DNA from: Shewanella psychromarinicola
GTDB taxonomy: Bacteria; Pseudomonadota; Gammaproteobacteria; Enterobacterales; Shewanellaceae
Assembly (NCBI RefSeq): GCF_003855155.1
Contig: NZ_CP034073.1
Location: 434,001-498,000 of the forward strand
Length of the DNA stretch: 64,000 nucleotides
Direction of reading: 5' to 3'
A program made the translations under genes and the position numbers. The notes beneath the pieces were generated by a model. That model searched no databases. It worked only from the letters and a program-made list of their open reading frames with translations, and had not been told where the DNA came from. Positions 9,048-17,923 of this stretch are shown here, piece after piece (within the stretch, counting starts at the first letter, position 1; the number at the start of each line of letters is the position of its first letter).

Positions 9048-10547
9048 ATGTCTCAAGCGGCGCCATCTAACCCGTCTCCTCCCGAGCACAAGCAACCCAG
9101 CTTGCTTGATGCTCTTATCCCCGTTTTTTCCCTTATTATTATGCTTGCAGCGGCGGTTTATCTATTTTCGTCAGACAGCTCATCTGGCGCGAACCAAATC
9201 GCATTAGTGTTAGCGGCGTGTATTGCGATGATTATCGGTTATAAAAATGGTTATAGCTGGAACCAAATGGAACGCGGTATCGTCAAAAGTATTGGGGTTG
9301 CCACTGGCGCATTATTAATTTTATTTAGTGTGGGTTCACTGATTGGTACGTGGATTTTAGCCGGTACAGTGCCGACGATGATTTATTACGGTATGCAAAT
9401 TCTTAACCCAGACTATTTTTATGCTGCTTGCTGCTTATTATGCGCCGTTGTCGCACTTAGTATTGGTAGCTCTTGGACGGTGGCCGGTACATTGGGTATT
9501 GCCTTAGTGGGTATTTCCTCTGCCATGGGGTTAGACGTCAATATCACCGCGGGCGCTATCATCAGTGGCGCTTATTTTGGTGACAAAATGTCGCCAATGT
9601 CTGATACCACCAACCTTGCACCCGCAGTCGCGGGCACTGATATTTTTAGCCATATCCGCCACATGACCTGGACCACGGTACCGAGCATTATTATTGCCCT
9701 CATTGGATTTATCTTTTTAGGTCTTACCGCAGACGCTGCGCCCATTGAAAATCAACTCGTAGATACTTTGGCTTTATTGGATAAGACCTACAATCCAGGA
9801 ATACATTTGCTGATCCCGTTGTTAGTGGTGTTGTACTTAGCTAACCGCAGAATGCCAGCATTCCCAACGGTAATACTAGGCACCTTGGCTGGCGCAGTTT
9901 GCGCGGCATTATTTCAGTTTGATAACGTCATTGATTTTGTCCATGACGACACCCTATTGCCGATGGTGGCGTTGGTAAAAGGCTTATGGATTGCCATGTT
10001 TGACGGTTATGTGGCCAATACCGGTGATGAAGTATTAGATAATTTATTAAGCCGCGGCGGCATGAGCAGCATGGTGACCACTGTGTGGCTAATTCTTTGT
10101 GCAATGGCCTTTGGCGGCGTGATGGAAGTCACTGGGTTATTAAACCGTATTTTAGAAAGTATTCTTACCGTGGTGACAGGGACCACCAGCTTGATCATTA
10201 CCACCCTTGGGGTATGTATTGGCGCTAATATTATTACTGCCGATCAATATATTGCCATCGTGCTGCCCGGTAGAATGCTAAAAGTAGAGTACACTCGCCG
10301 TAAGTTGGCGGCGGTTAATTTAAGCCGCACCTTAGAAGACTCAGCCACAGTGACTAGTCCACTGGTTCCGTGGAATACCTGTGGTGCCTTTATGGCCAGT
10401 ACGCTTGGCGTCGCTACAATAGCTTACCTGCCGTACGCCTTCTTTAACTTAGTCTGTCCTCTTATCAGTGCCTCTTATGCCTATTTTAATTTTAAAATTG
10501 AGCCATTAGACGAAACTAGGATCAGCACTGGCGAAGTAGTCGGTTAA
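9048..10547 (+). CDS. nhaC: NhaC-family Na+/H+ antiporter
   Basis: The start chosen is ATG 9048 (MSQAAPSNPSPPEHKQPS), 6 nt after AAAGGAA; an earlier in-frame ATG at 9015 lacks a ribosome site. The 499-residue product has about 11-12 membrane segments. The antiporter core reads SIGSSWTVAGTLGIALVGIS followed by GAIISGAYFGDKMSPMSDTT, the conserved NhaC segment. It exchanges cytoplasmic Na+ for H+ at the inner membrane. Substrate details differ within the family (some members couple malate/lactate), so the ion role is inferred. Confidence 0.88.
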   Translation: MSQAAPSNPSPPEHKQPSLLDALIPVFSLIIMLAAAVYLFSSDSSSGANQIALVLAACIAMIIGYKNGYSWNQMERGIVKSIGVATGALLILFSVGSLIGTWILAGTVPTMIYYGMQILNPDYFYAACCLLCAVVALSIGSSWTVAGTLGIALVGISSAMGLDVNITAGAIISGAYFGDKMSPMSDTTNLAPAVAGTDIFSHIRHMTWTTVPSIIIALIGFIFLGLTADAAPIENQLVDTLALLDKTYNPGIHLLIPLLVVLYLANRRMPAFPTVILGTLAGAVCAALFQFDNVIDFVHDDTLLPMVALVKGLWIAMFDGYVANTGDEVLDNLLSRGGMSSMVTTVWLILCAMAFGGVMEVTGLLNRILESILTVVTGTTSLIITTLGVCIGANIITADQYIAIVLPGRMLKVEYTRRKLAAVNLSRTLEDSATVTSPLVPWNTCGAFMASTLGVATIAYLPYAFFNLVCPLISASYAYFNFKIEPLDETRISTGEVVG

Positions 10548-10609
10548 CTAAAAAGTAGTCGGTTAACTAAGAAGTGGTCGGTTAACTAAGAAGTGGTCGG
10601 TTAACCAAA
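10534..10609. repeat. Four 19-bp tandem repeats at a convergent gene junction
   Basis: Four copies of a 19-bp unit (AAGTRGTCGGTTAACTAAR) start at 10534, 10553, 10572 and 10591. The first copy contains the nhaC stop codon and the last copy contains the stop of the convergent oxidoreductase gene. Confidence 0.9.
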
Positions 10610-11941
10610 GCGGTCTTTTAACCAACCATAATGATAGTAACCCCATTGCCCAAGGCGCCTTGCTTGGGTAAAGGGAAATTGGGGTAGCGGTTGTTGATAT
10701 AAAGGCAGGTTAGGTAAGGTTTCACCGGCAATACTTTGCGCTAAACGAAACGCCGCTTGGCTACTAAAAGACACTCCAGCACCGCAATATCCTAAGCTAT
10801 AACCCACGCCCCCTTTGCTGTACACATGAGGCATATCATCCATTGCCGCAGCAATCCATCCGGTCCAGTTATAGGCAATCGCTTTACTCGTTAAGCTGGG
10901 GAAACACTTATTTAACGCCATCTTTAAGCGCTCAGCGTAAATAGGCTTATCTGCATCTTTACCCCATACCGCGCCGCGACCACCAAACAACAAGCGGTTG
11001 TCGGGTAATAATCGGTAATAGTATTTTAAAATGCGGGTATCCATGGTCACCTGATGAGTATGCAAACCGGCTGCCACGCTTTCTTGCTCACTCAATGGTT
11101 CAGTTACAATGACATTGCTTAATATCGGTAAAAACTTATCGTCTACACCTTGATTAAAACGTTTGGGGGTATAAGCGTTACCCGCCATAATCACCTTGTT
11201 GGCAGTCAGCTCGCCTTTATCGGTGATTAAACGGTGCTTGCCGCCCTCCTCAATCCAATCTACTACACACGATTGCTCAGAAATCGTCACGCCTTGGTTT
11301 TGTACCATCGACTTATAACCCAGTAGTAATTTAAGCGGATTTAAGCCAAAGCCATCTTTTAAGCGCAGAGCACCATAGGCTTGATGATGATCTAAATACT
11401 GCGCCCGAAAGTCTTGGCTTGAGATAAATTCAGCACCTGAGTCTTGGCTGTCGGCTAAATGTTGTTGAATATAGTTAGCGGCGTTTTGCAGTGACACCAG
11501 CGCCTTGGGATTATGCGCCACTTTTAAATATCCCGTTTCTTGAGGCTCACAGGCGATATTATGTTGTTTGATTAACCCATCAACTCGGGCGACCGCTTGG
11601 GTGAATTCATCAAAAATACCTTTGGTGGTGGCTAAGTCCCAGCGCTGAGTCATGGCCGCATAACCTAAACGACCCGAACCTTTTAACACAAAACCGGCAT
11701 TGCGAGCGCTAGCACCAAACCCCACCTGATTAGCCTCTAACACCTGACAATCAATATTAAACTCGGTGGCTAAATAGTATGCGGTTAACAAGCCGGTGTA
11801 GCCACCGCCGACAATAGCCACATCGGTTTGTTGGCGGCCAGACAATGCAGCTGTTGGTGCGGGTAATGCTTGGGTGCTCGCCCAATAGCTAGGAGCAAAC
11901 GTTTGATTGTTGGGATGGGTGTTAATCAGCGGATCGTACAT
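10601..11941 (-). CDS. FAD-dependent DAO-family oxidoreductase (PuuB-like)
   Basis: 446 residues from the ATG at 11941, which has AAGAAG 6 nt upstream; ATG 11947 is also possible. The N-terminal FAD fold shows TDVAIVGGGYTGLLTAYYLA followed by VLEANQVGFGASARNAGFVL, typical of the glycine/D-amino-acid oxidase (DAO) superfamily and closest in style to gamma-glutamylputrescine oxidase and related amine oxidases. The C-terminus has the second FAD contact GYSLGYCGAGVSFSSQAAFR. It probably oxidises an amine or amino acid. No putrescine-pathway genes are nearby, so the substrate is undetermined. A MITE lies 30 bp upstream of the start. Confidence 0.85.
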   Translation of the reverse strand: MYDPLINTHPNNQTFAPSYWASTQALPAPTAALSGRQQTDVAIVGGGYTGLLTAYYLATEFNIDCQVLEANQVGFGASARNAGFVLKGSGRLGYAAMTQRWDLATTKGIFDEFTQAVARVDGLIKQHNIACEPQETGYLKVAHNPKALVSLQNAANYIQQHLADSQDSGAEFISSQDFRAQYLDHHQAYGALRLKDGFGLNPLKLLLGYKSMVQNQGVTISEQSCVVDWIEEGGKHRLITDKGELTANKVIMAGNAYTPKRFNQGVDDKFLPILSNVIVTEPLSEQESVAAGLHTHQVTMDTRILKYYYRLLPDNRLLFGGRGAVWGKDADKPIYAERLKMALNKCFPSLTSKAIAYNWTGWIAAAMDDMPHVYSKGGVGYSLGYCGAGVSFSSQAAFRLAQSIAGETLPNLPLYQQPLPQFPFTQARRLGQWGYYHYGWLKDRFG

Positions 11942-11970
11942 ATTCATCTTCTTGTTATTATTGATTATTA

Positions 11971-12248
11971 GGGTCTGTTGATCTTTCAAGGTTGGTTTTG
12001 CAGCGAATTGTTGTTCATTTGTACAAGGCAGAGACTTTGTGGTGTAGTTATTCTACACAAAAAGTCGATAACGCAGTAAAAATGACCAACAAACGCTGCC
12101 CGTAGGGTTCGGCTAAAAACATTTTACTCTTTGTTGAGTCACTCTTCGTTAAGTAAAAGTAGCTTAGATTGCTAGGCAGCAATCCACTCGCCTCGATTAA
12201 AACGTTTTTATCTCGAACAAAATTCAACCAGCAAAGATCAACAGACCC
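11971..12248. mobile_element. MITE, 278 bp, with terminal inverted repeats and TA flanks
   Basis: Both ends read inward GGGTCTGTTGATCTTT (16 bp identical) and stay similar for about 31 bp. The element is flanked by TA on each side, consistent with TA target duplication as in IS5/IS427- or IS630-type transposition. It carries no transposase. Internal stems are visible, such as GTGTAG...CTACAC near 12040-12056. It sits between the oxidoreductase start and the acetyltransferase stop, so it has replaced or altered the promoter region of the oxidoreductase gene. Confidence 0.85.
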
Positions 12249-12258
12249 TAGAATGTCG

Positions 12259-12810
12259 TTAAAAAACCAGTAGCATTTCACAGGCAACACAGTGGCAATC
12301 TTCACCACACAATACACAGATATAATCTTCGCCCATATAACGTTGATGCCAGCGCTGTGGGTGTTGCGCAATTAACTGCCCGCCCGCCTTAGTAAAATAG
12401 CGTACCGCGGCATTGTTAGGGCTTTGCTGCCATAAATGGCTCACGCCAGCCTTAGCACCCTGAGCAATAACTGCCGCTTTAGACGCCGCTAATAATTTAC
12501 CACCAAGCCCTTGGCCTCGGCCAGATTCAGCAATAGTGTTTGATTTGAAATAACACACATCGTCAAAATCAACACCCCACTTATCCACCGAACACCATTG
12601 GTCTTGCGGCCATTGTCCTGCAGCATAGGTTAACCGAAAGCCGATAAGTTGCTCATTTTCAAGCGCGACAAAATTGGCATTAATGCCATTTTTAATGCCT
12701 TTGTGATAAATAGCTGTCAGTTCAGCGATATCCATATAACCACTGCCGTGAACTATTTCCCCCAAGGCTATCACTGCATCAAAGTCGGCGGCAGTCAGTT
12801 GTCTAATCAT
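12259..12810 (-). CDS. GNAT-family N-acetyltransferase with Cys-rich tail
   Basis: The start is ATG 12810 (MIRQLTAADFDAVIALGEIV) with AGG upstream, giving 183 residues; longer in-frame starts lack support. The GNAT acetyl-CoA loop is seen as SGRGQGLGGKLLAASKAAVI (R/Q-x-x-G-x-G/A), followed by a C-terminal strand NNAAVRYFTKAGG. The last 20 residues hold a cysteine cluster, CVLCGEDCHCVACEM, which could bind a metal. The acceptor substrate is unknown. Its stop codon lies only 10 bp from the MITE end, so the MITE may have displaced its terminator. Confidence 0.85.
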   Translation of the reverse strand: MIRQLTAADFDAVIALGEIVHGSGYMDIAELTAIYHKGIKNGINANFVALENEQLIGFRLTYAAGQWPQDQWCSVDKWGVDFDDVCYFKSNTIAESGRGQGLGGKLLAASKAAVIAQGAKAGVSHLWQQSPNNAAVRYFTKAGGQLIAQHPQRWHQRYMGEDYICVLCGEDCHCVACEMLLVF

Positions 12811-13001
12811 TGTTAACCTATTTTCTTCAGCTGTTAACGCCACGCTTAACATTAGTGGATATGAGCTATTGTTGGTTTTAGCACACCATATCACACGTCA
12901 TTATCGGTAAGTTAACGATGTTAACCTTTTGTGATAATTTGGCGATAAGTAGGTGAGATCCTTTGTTCATACTGGTTGCAATTAAACAAAGGAGCTCGGT
13001 T

Positions 13002-13703
13002 ATGAAACGTACACTAGTGACTGCAAGTCTTATGGCTGCTGGATTATTCAGCCTACCCACGTTCGCTGCTGACATTGAAGTTAGCGTGACAAACTTAACT
13101 CACGGAAATCACTTCACCCCACTGTTAATTGCAGCCCACGACGCTGACAGCCATTTGTTTCAAGTCGGTACCCAAGCCTCTGCAGCATTACAAAAAATGG
13201 CTGAAGGCGGTGATATTGGCGACTTAGATGCTGCTGTAACCGGTAATGCAGGTGTGACATCAGCTAACCCGGCAATGGGTTTGCTTGCTGCTGGCGCCAA
13301 TGTCAGTGACGTAATGCTTGATACTGGCGACAACACCCATTTATCTATCGTAGCCATGGTGTTGCCCACTAACGATGCCTTTATGGGCTTAGATGCTTGG
13401 GAAATCCCTACCGAAGCGGGTACGTACACTATGTATGTCAATGCTTATGATGCGGGCACAGAAGCCAATGATGAAATCATTAATGGCGGCGGCATGTCAG
13501 GCGTACCGGGTATTCCTGCGGCACCTAGTGGTGACGGTGGAGCCAATGGCACTGGCGTGATGGACAATTCTGACAACATCAATGTGCATACTCACCCTGG
13601 CATTTTAGGTGACATGGACCCTGCTGGCGGTATGAGTGACCTAGACAGTCGCGTTCATCGCTGGTTGAACCCTGTAGCCAAAGTTGTGGTGACAGTAAAA
13701 TAA
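13002..13703 (+). CDS. Spondin-domain secreted protein
   Basis: The start is ATG 13002 with AAAGGAG 7 nt upstream. An N-terminal signal peptide (MKRTLVTASLMAAGLFSLPT, then FAA) is followed by a spondin_N-type domain (EVSVTNLTHGNHFTPLLIAA, later LDSRVHRWLNPVAKVVVTVK). It is therefore exported; the domain binds divalent metal or cell-surface ligands in animal spondins, while bacterial roles are not known. The next gene, 11 bp downstream, encodes a paralogue with a lipoprotein signal, so the pair forms an operon. A response regulator and histidine kinase follow. Confidence 0.82.
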   Translation: MKRTLVTASLMAAGLFSLPTFAADIEVSVTNLTHGNHFTPLLIAAHDADSHLFQVGTQASAALQKMAEGGDIGDLDAAVTGNAGVTSANPAMGLLAAGANVSDVMLDTGDNTHLSIVAMVLPTNDAFMGLDAWEIPTEAGTYTMYVNAYDAGTEANDEIINGGGMSGVPGIPAAPSGDGGANGTGVMDNSDNINVHTHPGILGDMDPAGGMSDLDSRVHRWLNPVAKVVVTVK

Positions 13704-13714
13704 GGAGGTAGCCC

Positions 13715-14428
13715 ATGAAACGCACTGACTTTACACTTAAGCCCAGCTTAATCGCCATGCTGGCTGCTGCAACACTGCTTACTGCCTGTGGTGATGACGA
13801 TGATGATACTGTTGTTGTCACCCCGCCAGCTCCAGTGATGCAAACCTTCACTGTGACCGTGACTAACCTGACGGCTAACCAACCAATGTCGCCGGTTATT
13901 CTGGCCTCTCATGCTAGTGATGCCATGTTATGGAACGCCGGTGAAATGGCTAGCGAAGCACTCGAGAAAATGGCTGAAGCTGGTGATACTGCCGACATAG
14001 CTGCACTAAGCGTGATCGAAAGCAGCGTTAACGGCACCGGTTTATTAATGCCTGGCATGTCAGAAACGCTGACTTTAGATGAAGCCGACGTAGCGAGCAT
14101 TAGTTTGGCCACCATGTTGGTTAACACTAACGATGCCTTTACCGGTATTAATAATTACACCATTGCCGGTATGGAAGTGGATGCAACAACCGCGATGAAG
14201 TTTATGGCTTATGATGCTGGCACTGAAGCCAACAGCGAAGCCAAAGGCACTATGCCAGGTCCTGCTGATGGCGGCGAAGGTTTTAACGCCAGCCGTGATG
14301 ATGTCGACTTTGTCCATATTCATCCTGGTGTTATTTCAATGTACGATGGCTTAGCCGATTCAGTACTGGGGGCATCGCATCGTTTTGATAACCCGGTATT
14401 AGCCGTCACCATTATGCGTACTGAATAA
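13715..14428 (+). CDS. Spondin-domain lipoprotein
   Basis: 237 residues, start ATG 13715 after AAGGAGG. The N-terminus has a lipoprotein signal with lipobox LLTAC at about residues 21-25, followed by an acidic stretch GDDDDDTVVV. The remainder is homologous to the previous protein: FTVTVTNLTANQPMSPVILA, AYDAGTEANSEA and HRFDNPVLAVTIMRTE. It is probably anchored in the outer or inner membrane; Asp at +2 could favour inner-membrane retention, though that rule comes from enterics. Paralogous tandem spondin genes suggest duplication. Function unknown. Confidence 0.82.
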   Translation: MKRTDFTLKPSLIAMLAAATLLTACGDDDDDTVVVTPPAPVMQTFTVTVTNLTANQPMSPVILASHASDAMLWNAGEMASEALEKMAEAGDTADIAALSVIESSVNGTGLLMPGMSETLTLDEADVASISLATMLVNTNDAFTGINNYTIAGMEVDATTAMKFMAYDAGTEANSEAKGTMPGPADGGEGFNASRDDVDFVHIHPGVISMYDGLADSVLGASHRFDNPVLAVTIMRTE

Positions 14429-14481
14429 TCTTAATCGGTCGTATCGACTGAATGAATTTCAACCACATTGAAATTTATTCT

Positions 14482-14530
14482 CCTCAAAGCGGGTCTAAGT
14501 ATTAATGCAATTAATGGATTTGCTTTGAGG
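14482..14530 (+). promoter_or_regulatory. Leader stem that could mask the response-regulator ribosome site
   Basis: CCTCAAAGC (14482-14490) is complementary to GCTTTGAGG (14522-14530), 9 of 9 bp. The right arm contains the GAGG ribosome-binding sequence 8 nt before the ATG at 14539, so the stem would hide it in the transcript. Confidence 0.5.
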
Positions 14531-14538
14531 AAGTCACC

Positions 14539-15273
14539 ATGAATGGAACCGCGAAACATAATGGCCATGTTTGTCCGCAACATATTTTGTTAGTAGAAGA
14601 CGAACAAGACTTGGCTAAGTTAATCATACTTAACCTCAAAACACTCAACTACAGCGTCGATCACGCCACCACCTTGAAGCAAGCCATGCACATTATCGAA
14701 CATAAAAAACTCGACCTCATTTTAATGGATCGCATGCTCCCCGATGGTGATGGCATTATATTGTGTGAGCAACTACGCCAAGCCGGTAAGGAAGTCCCGT
14801 TGATGCTATTAACCGCCAAAGATTCAGAAGCAGATGTGGTACTGGGCCTTGAAGCAGGAGCAGATGATTACCTGGTCAAACCCTTTAGCGTATTAGAGCT
14901 GCGGGCACGGGTAAAAGCACTATTAAGACGCGGTAAAGCCCAACATGAACAAACCCAACAAATTGAATTTAACAGTGTAACCATTAACGCCAGTACCCGT
15001 GAAGTCACCGCGTTTAATAAAGCATTAACCCTCACCGCCCGCGAGTTTGATTTACTGCTTTTTTTAGCCAAACACCCGCAACAAGTCTTTAGCCGCATGC
15101 AATTGTTAGAAGCGGTATGGGGTTATCACTACGACGGCTATGAGCACACAGTAAACAGCCATATTAATCGCTTACGCAATAAGCTTTCTGTGTGCTCACC
15201 TGAACATGATCTCGTCAAAACAGTGTGGGGCGTAGGCTACAAATTTTCACCACCAGAGGTGCAAGCCCACTAA
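14539..15273 (+). CDS. OmpR-family response regulator
   Basis: 244 residues. The receiver domain (about 17-130) shows the acidic pair in LLVEDEQD, the phosphoacceptor in LILMDRMLPDGDG, LTAKDS and the switch Lys in YLVKPFS. An OmpR/PhoB winged helix (about 148-240) ends HINRLRNKLSVCSPEHDLVK followed by TVWGVGYKF. It is paired with the downstream histidine kinase through a TAATG overlap at 15271-15275. Its location next to the spondin genes suggests, without proof, that it controls them or responds to the envelope. Confidence 0.93.
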   Translation: MNGTAKHNGHVCPQHILLVEDEQDLAKLIILNLKTLNYSVDHATTLKQAMHIIEHKKLDLILMDRMLPDGDGIILCEQLRQAGKEVPLMLLTAKDSEADVVLGLEAGADDYLVKPFSVLELRARVKALLRRGKAQHEQTQQIEFNSVTINASTREVTAFNKALTLTAREFDLLLFLAKHPQQVFSRMQLLEAVWGYHYDGYEHTVNSHINRLRNKLSVCSPEHDLVKTVWGVGYKFSPPEVQAH

Positions 15274-16730
15274 TGAATCGTTTATTTAATCGATTGTTTT
15301 TAGCATCAACGATAATAGTGTTATTACTGTTTGTAGCGTTATGGCAATGGTTGCAACTTAACCATGAATTTAACCGTAACCAAATTCAGCAATCACTGCA
15401 TCTACAACTTGCTGAACACATGGCACACATCAACCCTTTACTATCACAAGGGATAACGTCAGACGCCGCGCTTAAAGAAGCCTTTCATGATTTTATGCTG
15501 TTAGGTCCAAGCTTTGAAATTTACACCTTAGACCCAGATGGCAAAGTGATAGCCTATGACGCCAAAGAAGAAAAAATTAAAATTCACCGGGTCGATACTG
15601 CAATCATTCAACAGTTTTTAAATGGCGACAACCTGCCAGTACTTGGCACAGATCCGCGCAGCGAAGATACCCACAAGATTTTTTCCGCCAGTAAACTCAT
15701 CACCGAAGATGGACTGCACAGTGGTTATTTGTATGTCATCATTGGCGGTGAAGATTATGACAGTTGGCAAACACTCATAAATGCCGAAAACCAACCTAAA
15801 ATCTGGGGCGCCACTATTGGATTTTGGATCATTTTTGCTTTAGTGCTATTTGTAATTTTACTGCGCTATTTTACCCGCCCAATCCAAAAACTCGCTCAAG
15901 ACTTAACAGAACTTAAAAACACCCCGATGTCAGACAAACTGATACTCCCCCAGCGCTATCGTGGCAGCTTAGAAATAAGCCTGCTGAGCCATCATATCAA
16001 TCATTTATTGCAAGAAATCCAATTGCAACAACAGCAAGTTAAACGCCAACAACAGGCCAAACACGACTTTTTACTGCATTTGTCACATGACTTAAAAACC
16101 CCGCTTACTGCACTATTAGGCTATATCGATACTTGGTTAATATTGCCCGAAAACGAACGTGACCAAGCACTGATCCAATACGCGGCAAACTCAGGCCAAA
16201 CCTTACAGCAGCTACTGGCTCAACTGTTAGAATTAGCCGCCCTCGAAAATGGCCAAATCGATGCGCAACTGCAACAAGTCAACTTAAGTGAACTGCTTTG
16301 CGATATTGAACAAACCTTTACCCCACGAGCGAAAAAACTCGGGGTTCAGTTAGATTTTGACATCAACCATGCCAGCCAAATCTATACCGACCCTGCACTG
16401 ATGCGCCGCATACTCAACAACTTGGTCGATAACGCCCTGCGTTACACTCCCGCAGGCGGCAAGATACAAATCATCAATGCGCTCCACAACGGCCAACAAT
16501 GGTTAACCGTGCGCGACACAGGCGCTGGCATGCACCAGCATGAAGTTGACGCCCTGAAACAATTATCGATGACCACATTGTCGTTTGAAGCGAATCAAAG
16601 TCTGCCACAACTCGGCGTCGGACTCGCCATCGTCAGGCAGTTATTGGGATTATTGAAATGCCGAATTGAAATAGACAGCCAACCAGGGGTAGGGAGTGAG
16701 TTTAAGATAGAGCTGGTAAGTAAAAGTTAA
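15273..16730 (+). CDS. Membrane sensor histidine kinase
   Basis: The start is ATG 15273, overlapping the regulator stop (TAATG), giving 485 residues. The first membrane segment is FLASTIIVLLLFVALWQWL. It is followed by a periplasmic sensor domain of about 155 residues, a second membrane segment (ATIGFWIIFALVLFVILLRY), HAMP-like helices, HisKA with phospho-His in FLLHLSHDLKTPLTALLGY, and HATPase_c with NNLVDNALRYTPAGG, DTGAGM and GVGLAIV. It phosphorylates the adjacent OmpR-type regulator. The signal is unknown. Confidence 0.93.
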   Translation: MNRLFNRLFLASTIIVLLLFVALWQWLQLNHEFNRNQIQQSLHLQLAEHMAHINPLLSQGITSDAALKEAFHDFMLLGPSFEIYTLDPDGKVIAYDAKEEKIKIHRVDTAIIQQFLNGDNLPVLGTDPRSEDTHKIFSASKLITEDGLHSGYLYVIIGGEDYDSWQTLINAENQPKIWGATIGFWIIFALVLFVILLRYFTRPIQKLAQDLTELKNTPMSDKLILPQRYRGSLEISLLSHHINHLLQEIQLQQQQVKRQQQAKHDFLLHLSHDLKTPLTALLGYIDTWLILPENERDQALIQYAANSGQTLQQLLAQLLELAALENGQIDAQLQQVNLSELLCDIEQTFTPRAKKLGVQLDFDINHASQIYTDPALMRRILNNLVDNALRYTPAGGKIQIINALHNGQQWLTVRDTGAGMHQHEVDALKQLSMTTLSFEANQSLPQLGVGLAIVRQLLGLLKCRIEIDSQPGVGSEFKIELVSKS

Positions 16731-16894
16731 TCTCATTTTTGAAGCGCAAATGATCAGCGATTTGATTCATGGCTTCAATAGTACTAACTCAGTTTGGTTT
16801 ATTATTAAACTTCATGATAAACAAAAAATTATATCTAAACAGAAGAATTAGAACTAAGTTCTTACAAAAATTTGAGCTACTGTGAGTTAACAAT

Positions 16895-17012
16895 ATGGCC
16901 TGCGGCCACTAACATCGTGACGCTTCGCCCACACCAGATTAACATCGCAAGGTTCCACCCTGCACGGGTTAAATACTGCGTCATTCCGGCAATGCTTTTG
17001 AGCCGGAATCCA
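16895..17012 (-). repeat. Partial copy of the structured repeat, with REP-like palindrome
   Basis: Complement of 16895-16934 repeats the 3' module of the structured repeat (GTTAGTGGCCGCAGGCCAT), also found at 17046-17085 and, on the other strand, at 33511-33550. Upstream on the same strand, ATTCCGGC (16983-16990) and GCCGGAAT (17002-17009) form a REP-like palindrome. No gene in 16731-17345. Confidence 0.75.
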
Positions 17013-17045
17013 GGTGTTTATTTTGCTTTGTACTTTTTGTACTTT

Positions 17046-17326
17046 ATGGCCTGCGGCCACTAACGTCGTGGCGCTTCACCCACACCAGACCAAGAGGAAA
17101 CCAACGGCTGTTCCCTCTTGGAACTCCCAGCCGCCCCGCAACATTTTCAAACAGCGAAAAGGTCGCCATGGGGATTGATCCAGCTTTTAACTTTATTGGG
17201 TAACTGCCTCAGCCTTATTCGAAAATGCTAACGCTTCAGATGGGGCGTCCCTTCCCCTCTAAAGCTAGCTCGCCATCCATGGCTAGCTCACGTCATTTTC
17301 TTCAACGGCCTCAAGTTCAGAGTTGA
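17046..17326 (-). repeat. Structured dispersed repeat, copy A
   Basis: Read on the complement this 280-bp segment aligns along its length with 33219-33550 on the plus strand. Shared blocks include CAACTCTGAACTTGAG, GCGTTAGCATTTTCGA, CTTTTCGCT, GAAAATGTTGC and the terminal GAAGCGCCACGACGTTAGTG. Between them, hairpins at 17262-17288 and 17090-17121 occupy the same positions as hairpins in copy B but with different sequences. See findings. It lies just left of the accessory region; copy B lies at its right. Confidence 0.8.
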
Positions 17327-17350
17327 GTTTGGACTGTTGCAAGCAAGATA

Positions 17351-17435
17351 TGTATCTCATTTATGCCCCATTCCTTGTTAGCTTCGTTTGTGAACTCATC
17401 TTTATTACACCACTTTTGCCATGGATTTGTTAATG
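17351..17435 (+). repeat. Cassette-boundary repeat 1 of 6
   Basis: Core geometry: TGCCCC 17364-17369, 8 nt, TTAG 17378-17381, 37 nt, CCAT 17419-17422. It precedes the deaminase gene. The spacing matches the repeats at 22119, 24515/26682 and 31032 exactly. Confidence 0.75.
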
Positions 17436-17620
17436 TATGCCAAAAGTTTAAAAGGATATTTTAGATGGCTCTAGACAAGGTATTTATGCTTAGAGCATTG
17501 AAGATATCTCAGGCTGCTTTGCCTGAATGCCAACCAAACGTAAGCGCTCAATTAACCGCACATACCAATAACCTTCAAATGTGACATGATTATTTCCTAA
17601 CTAAATCTAGGAAAACAATC

Positions 17621-17923
17621 ATGTCAAAAAACGATAAAATACAATACTGGCAACGCATTTTTCAGCAGCAAACTGAAAGTAAATTAACCAAAGCTGAATT
17701 TTGTAAAACCAATGACTTAACCCTATCTACATTTTATGCGTGGACTAAAAAACTTAACCCGCATTCGTCATCAACTAAGCAAAAAGTGGTGCCGCTGATT
17801 TTTCCTGAAATTAAACCTGACCAGCCACTCACGCTGGCATTGCCCAACGGCTATCTGTTTTCTTTTCCAGCCTCATTAGCGCCAAGCAAATTACAACAAT
17901 TTTTACGCGTGCTATCAGCATGA
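17621..17923 (+). CDS. tnpA: IS66 accessory protein TnpA
   Basis: 100 residues with an N-terminal helix-turn-helix (KAEFCKTNDLTLSTFYAWTK), the usual small first ORF of IS66-family elements, needed for transposition together with TnpB and TnpC. It overlaps tnpB by 4 bp (ATGA), implying translational coupling. Confidence 0.92.
   Translation: MSKNDKIQYWQRIFQQQTESKLTKAEFCKTNDLTLSTFYAWTKKLNPHSSSTKQKVVPLIFPEIKPDQPLTLALPNGYLFSFPASLAPSKLQQFLRVLSA

Noticed and set aside
12048..12371. A 107-aa protein on the complement
   Set aside because: It crosses the MITE end and the acetyltransferase gene in another frame; no ribosome site.
16872..17063. 63-aa ORF in the repeat region after the histidine kinase
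   Set aside because: It covers repeat and REP-like sequence and has no family features.
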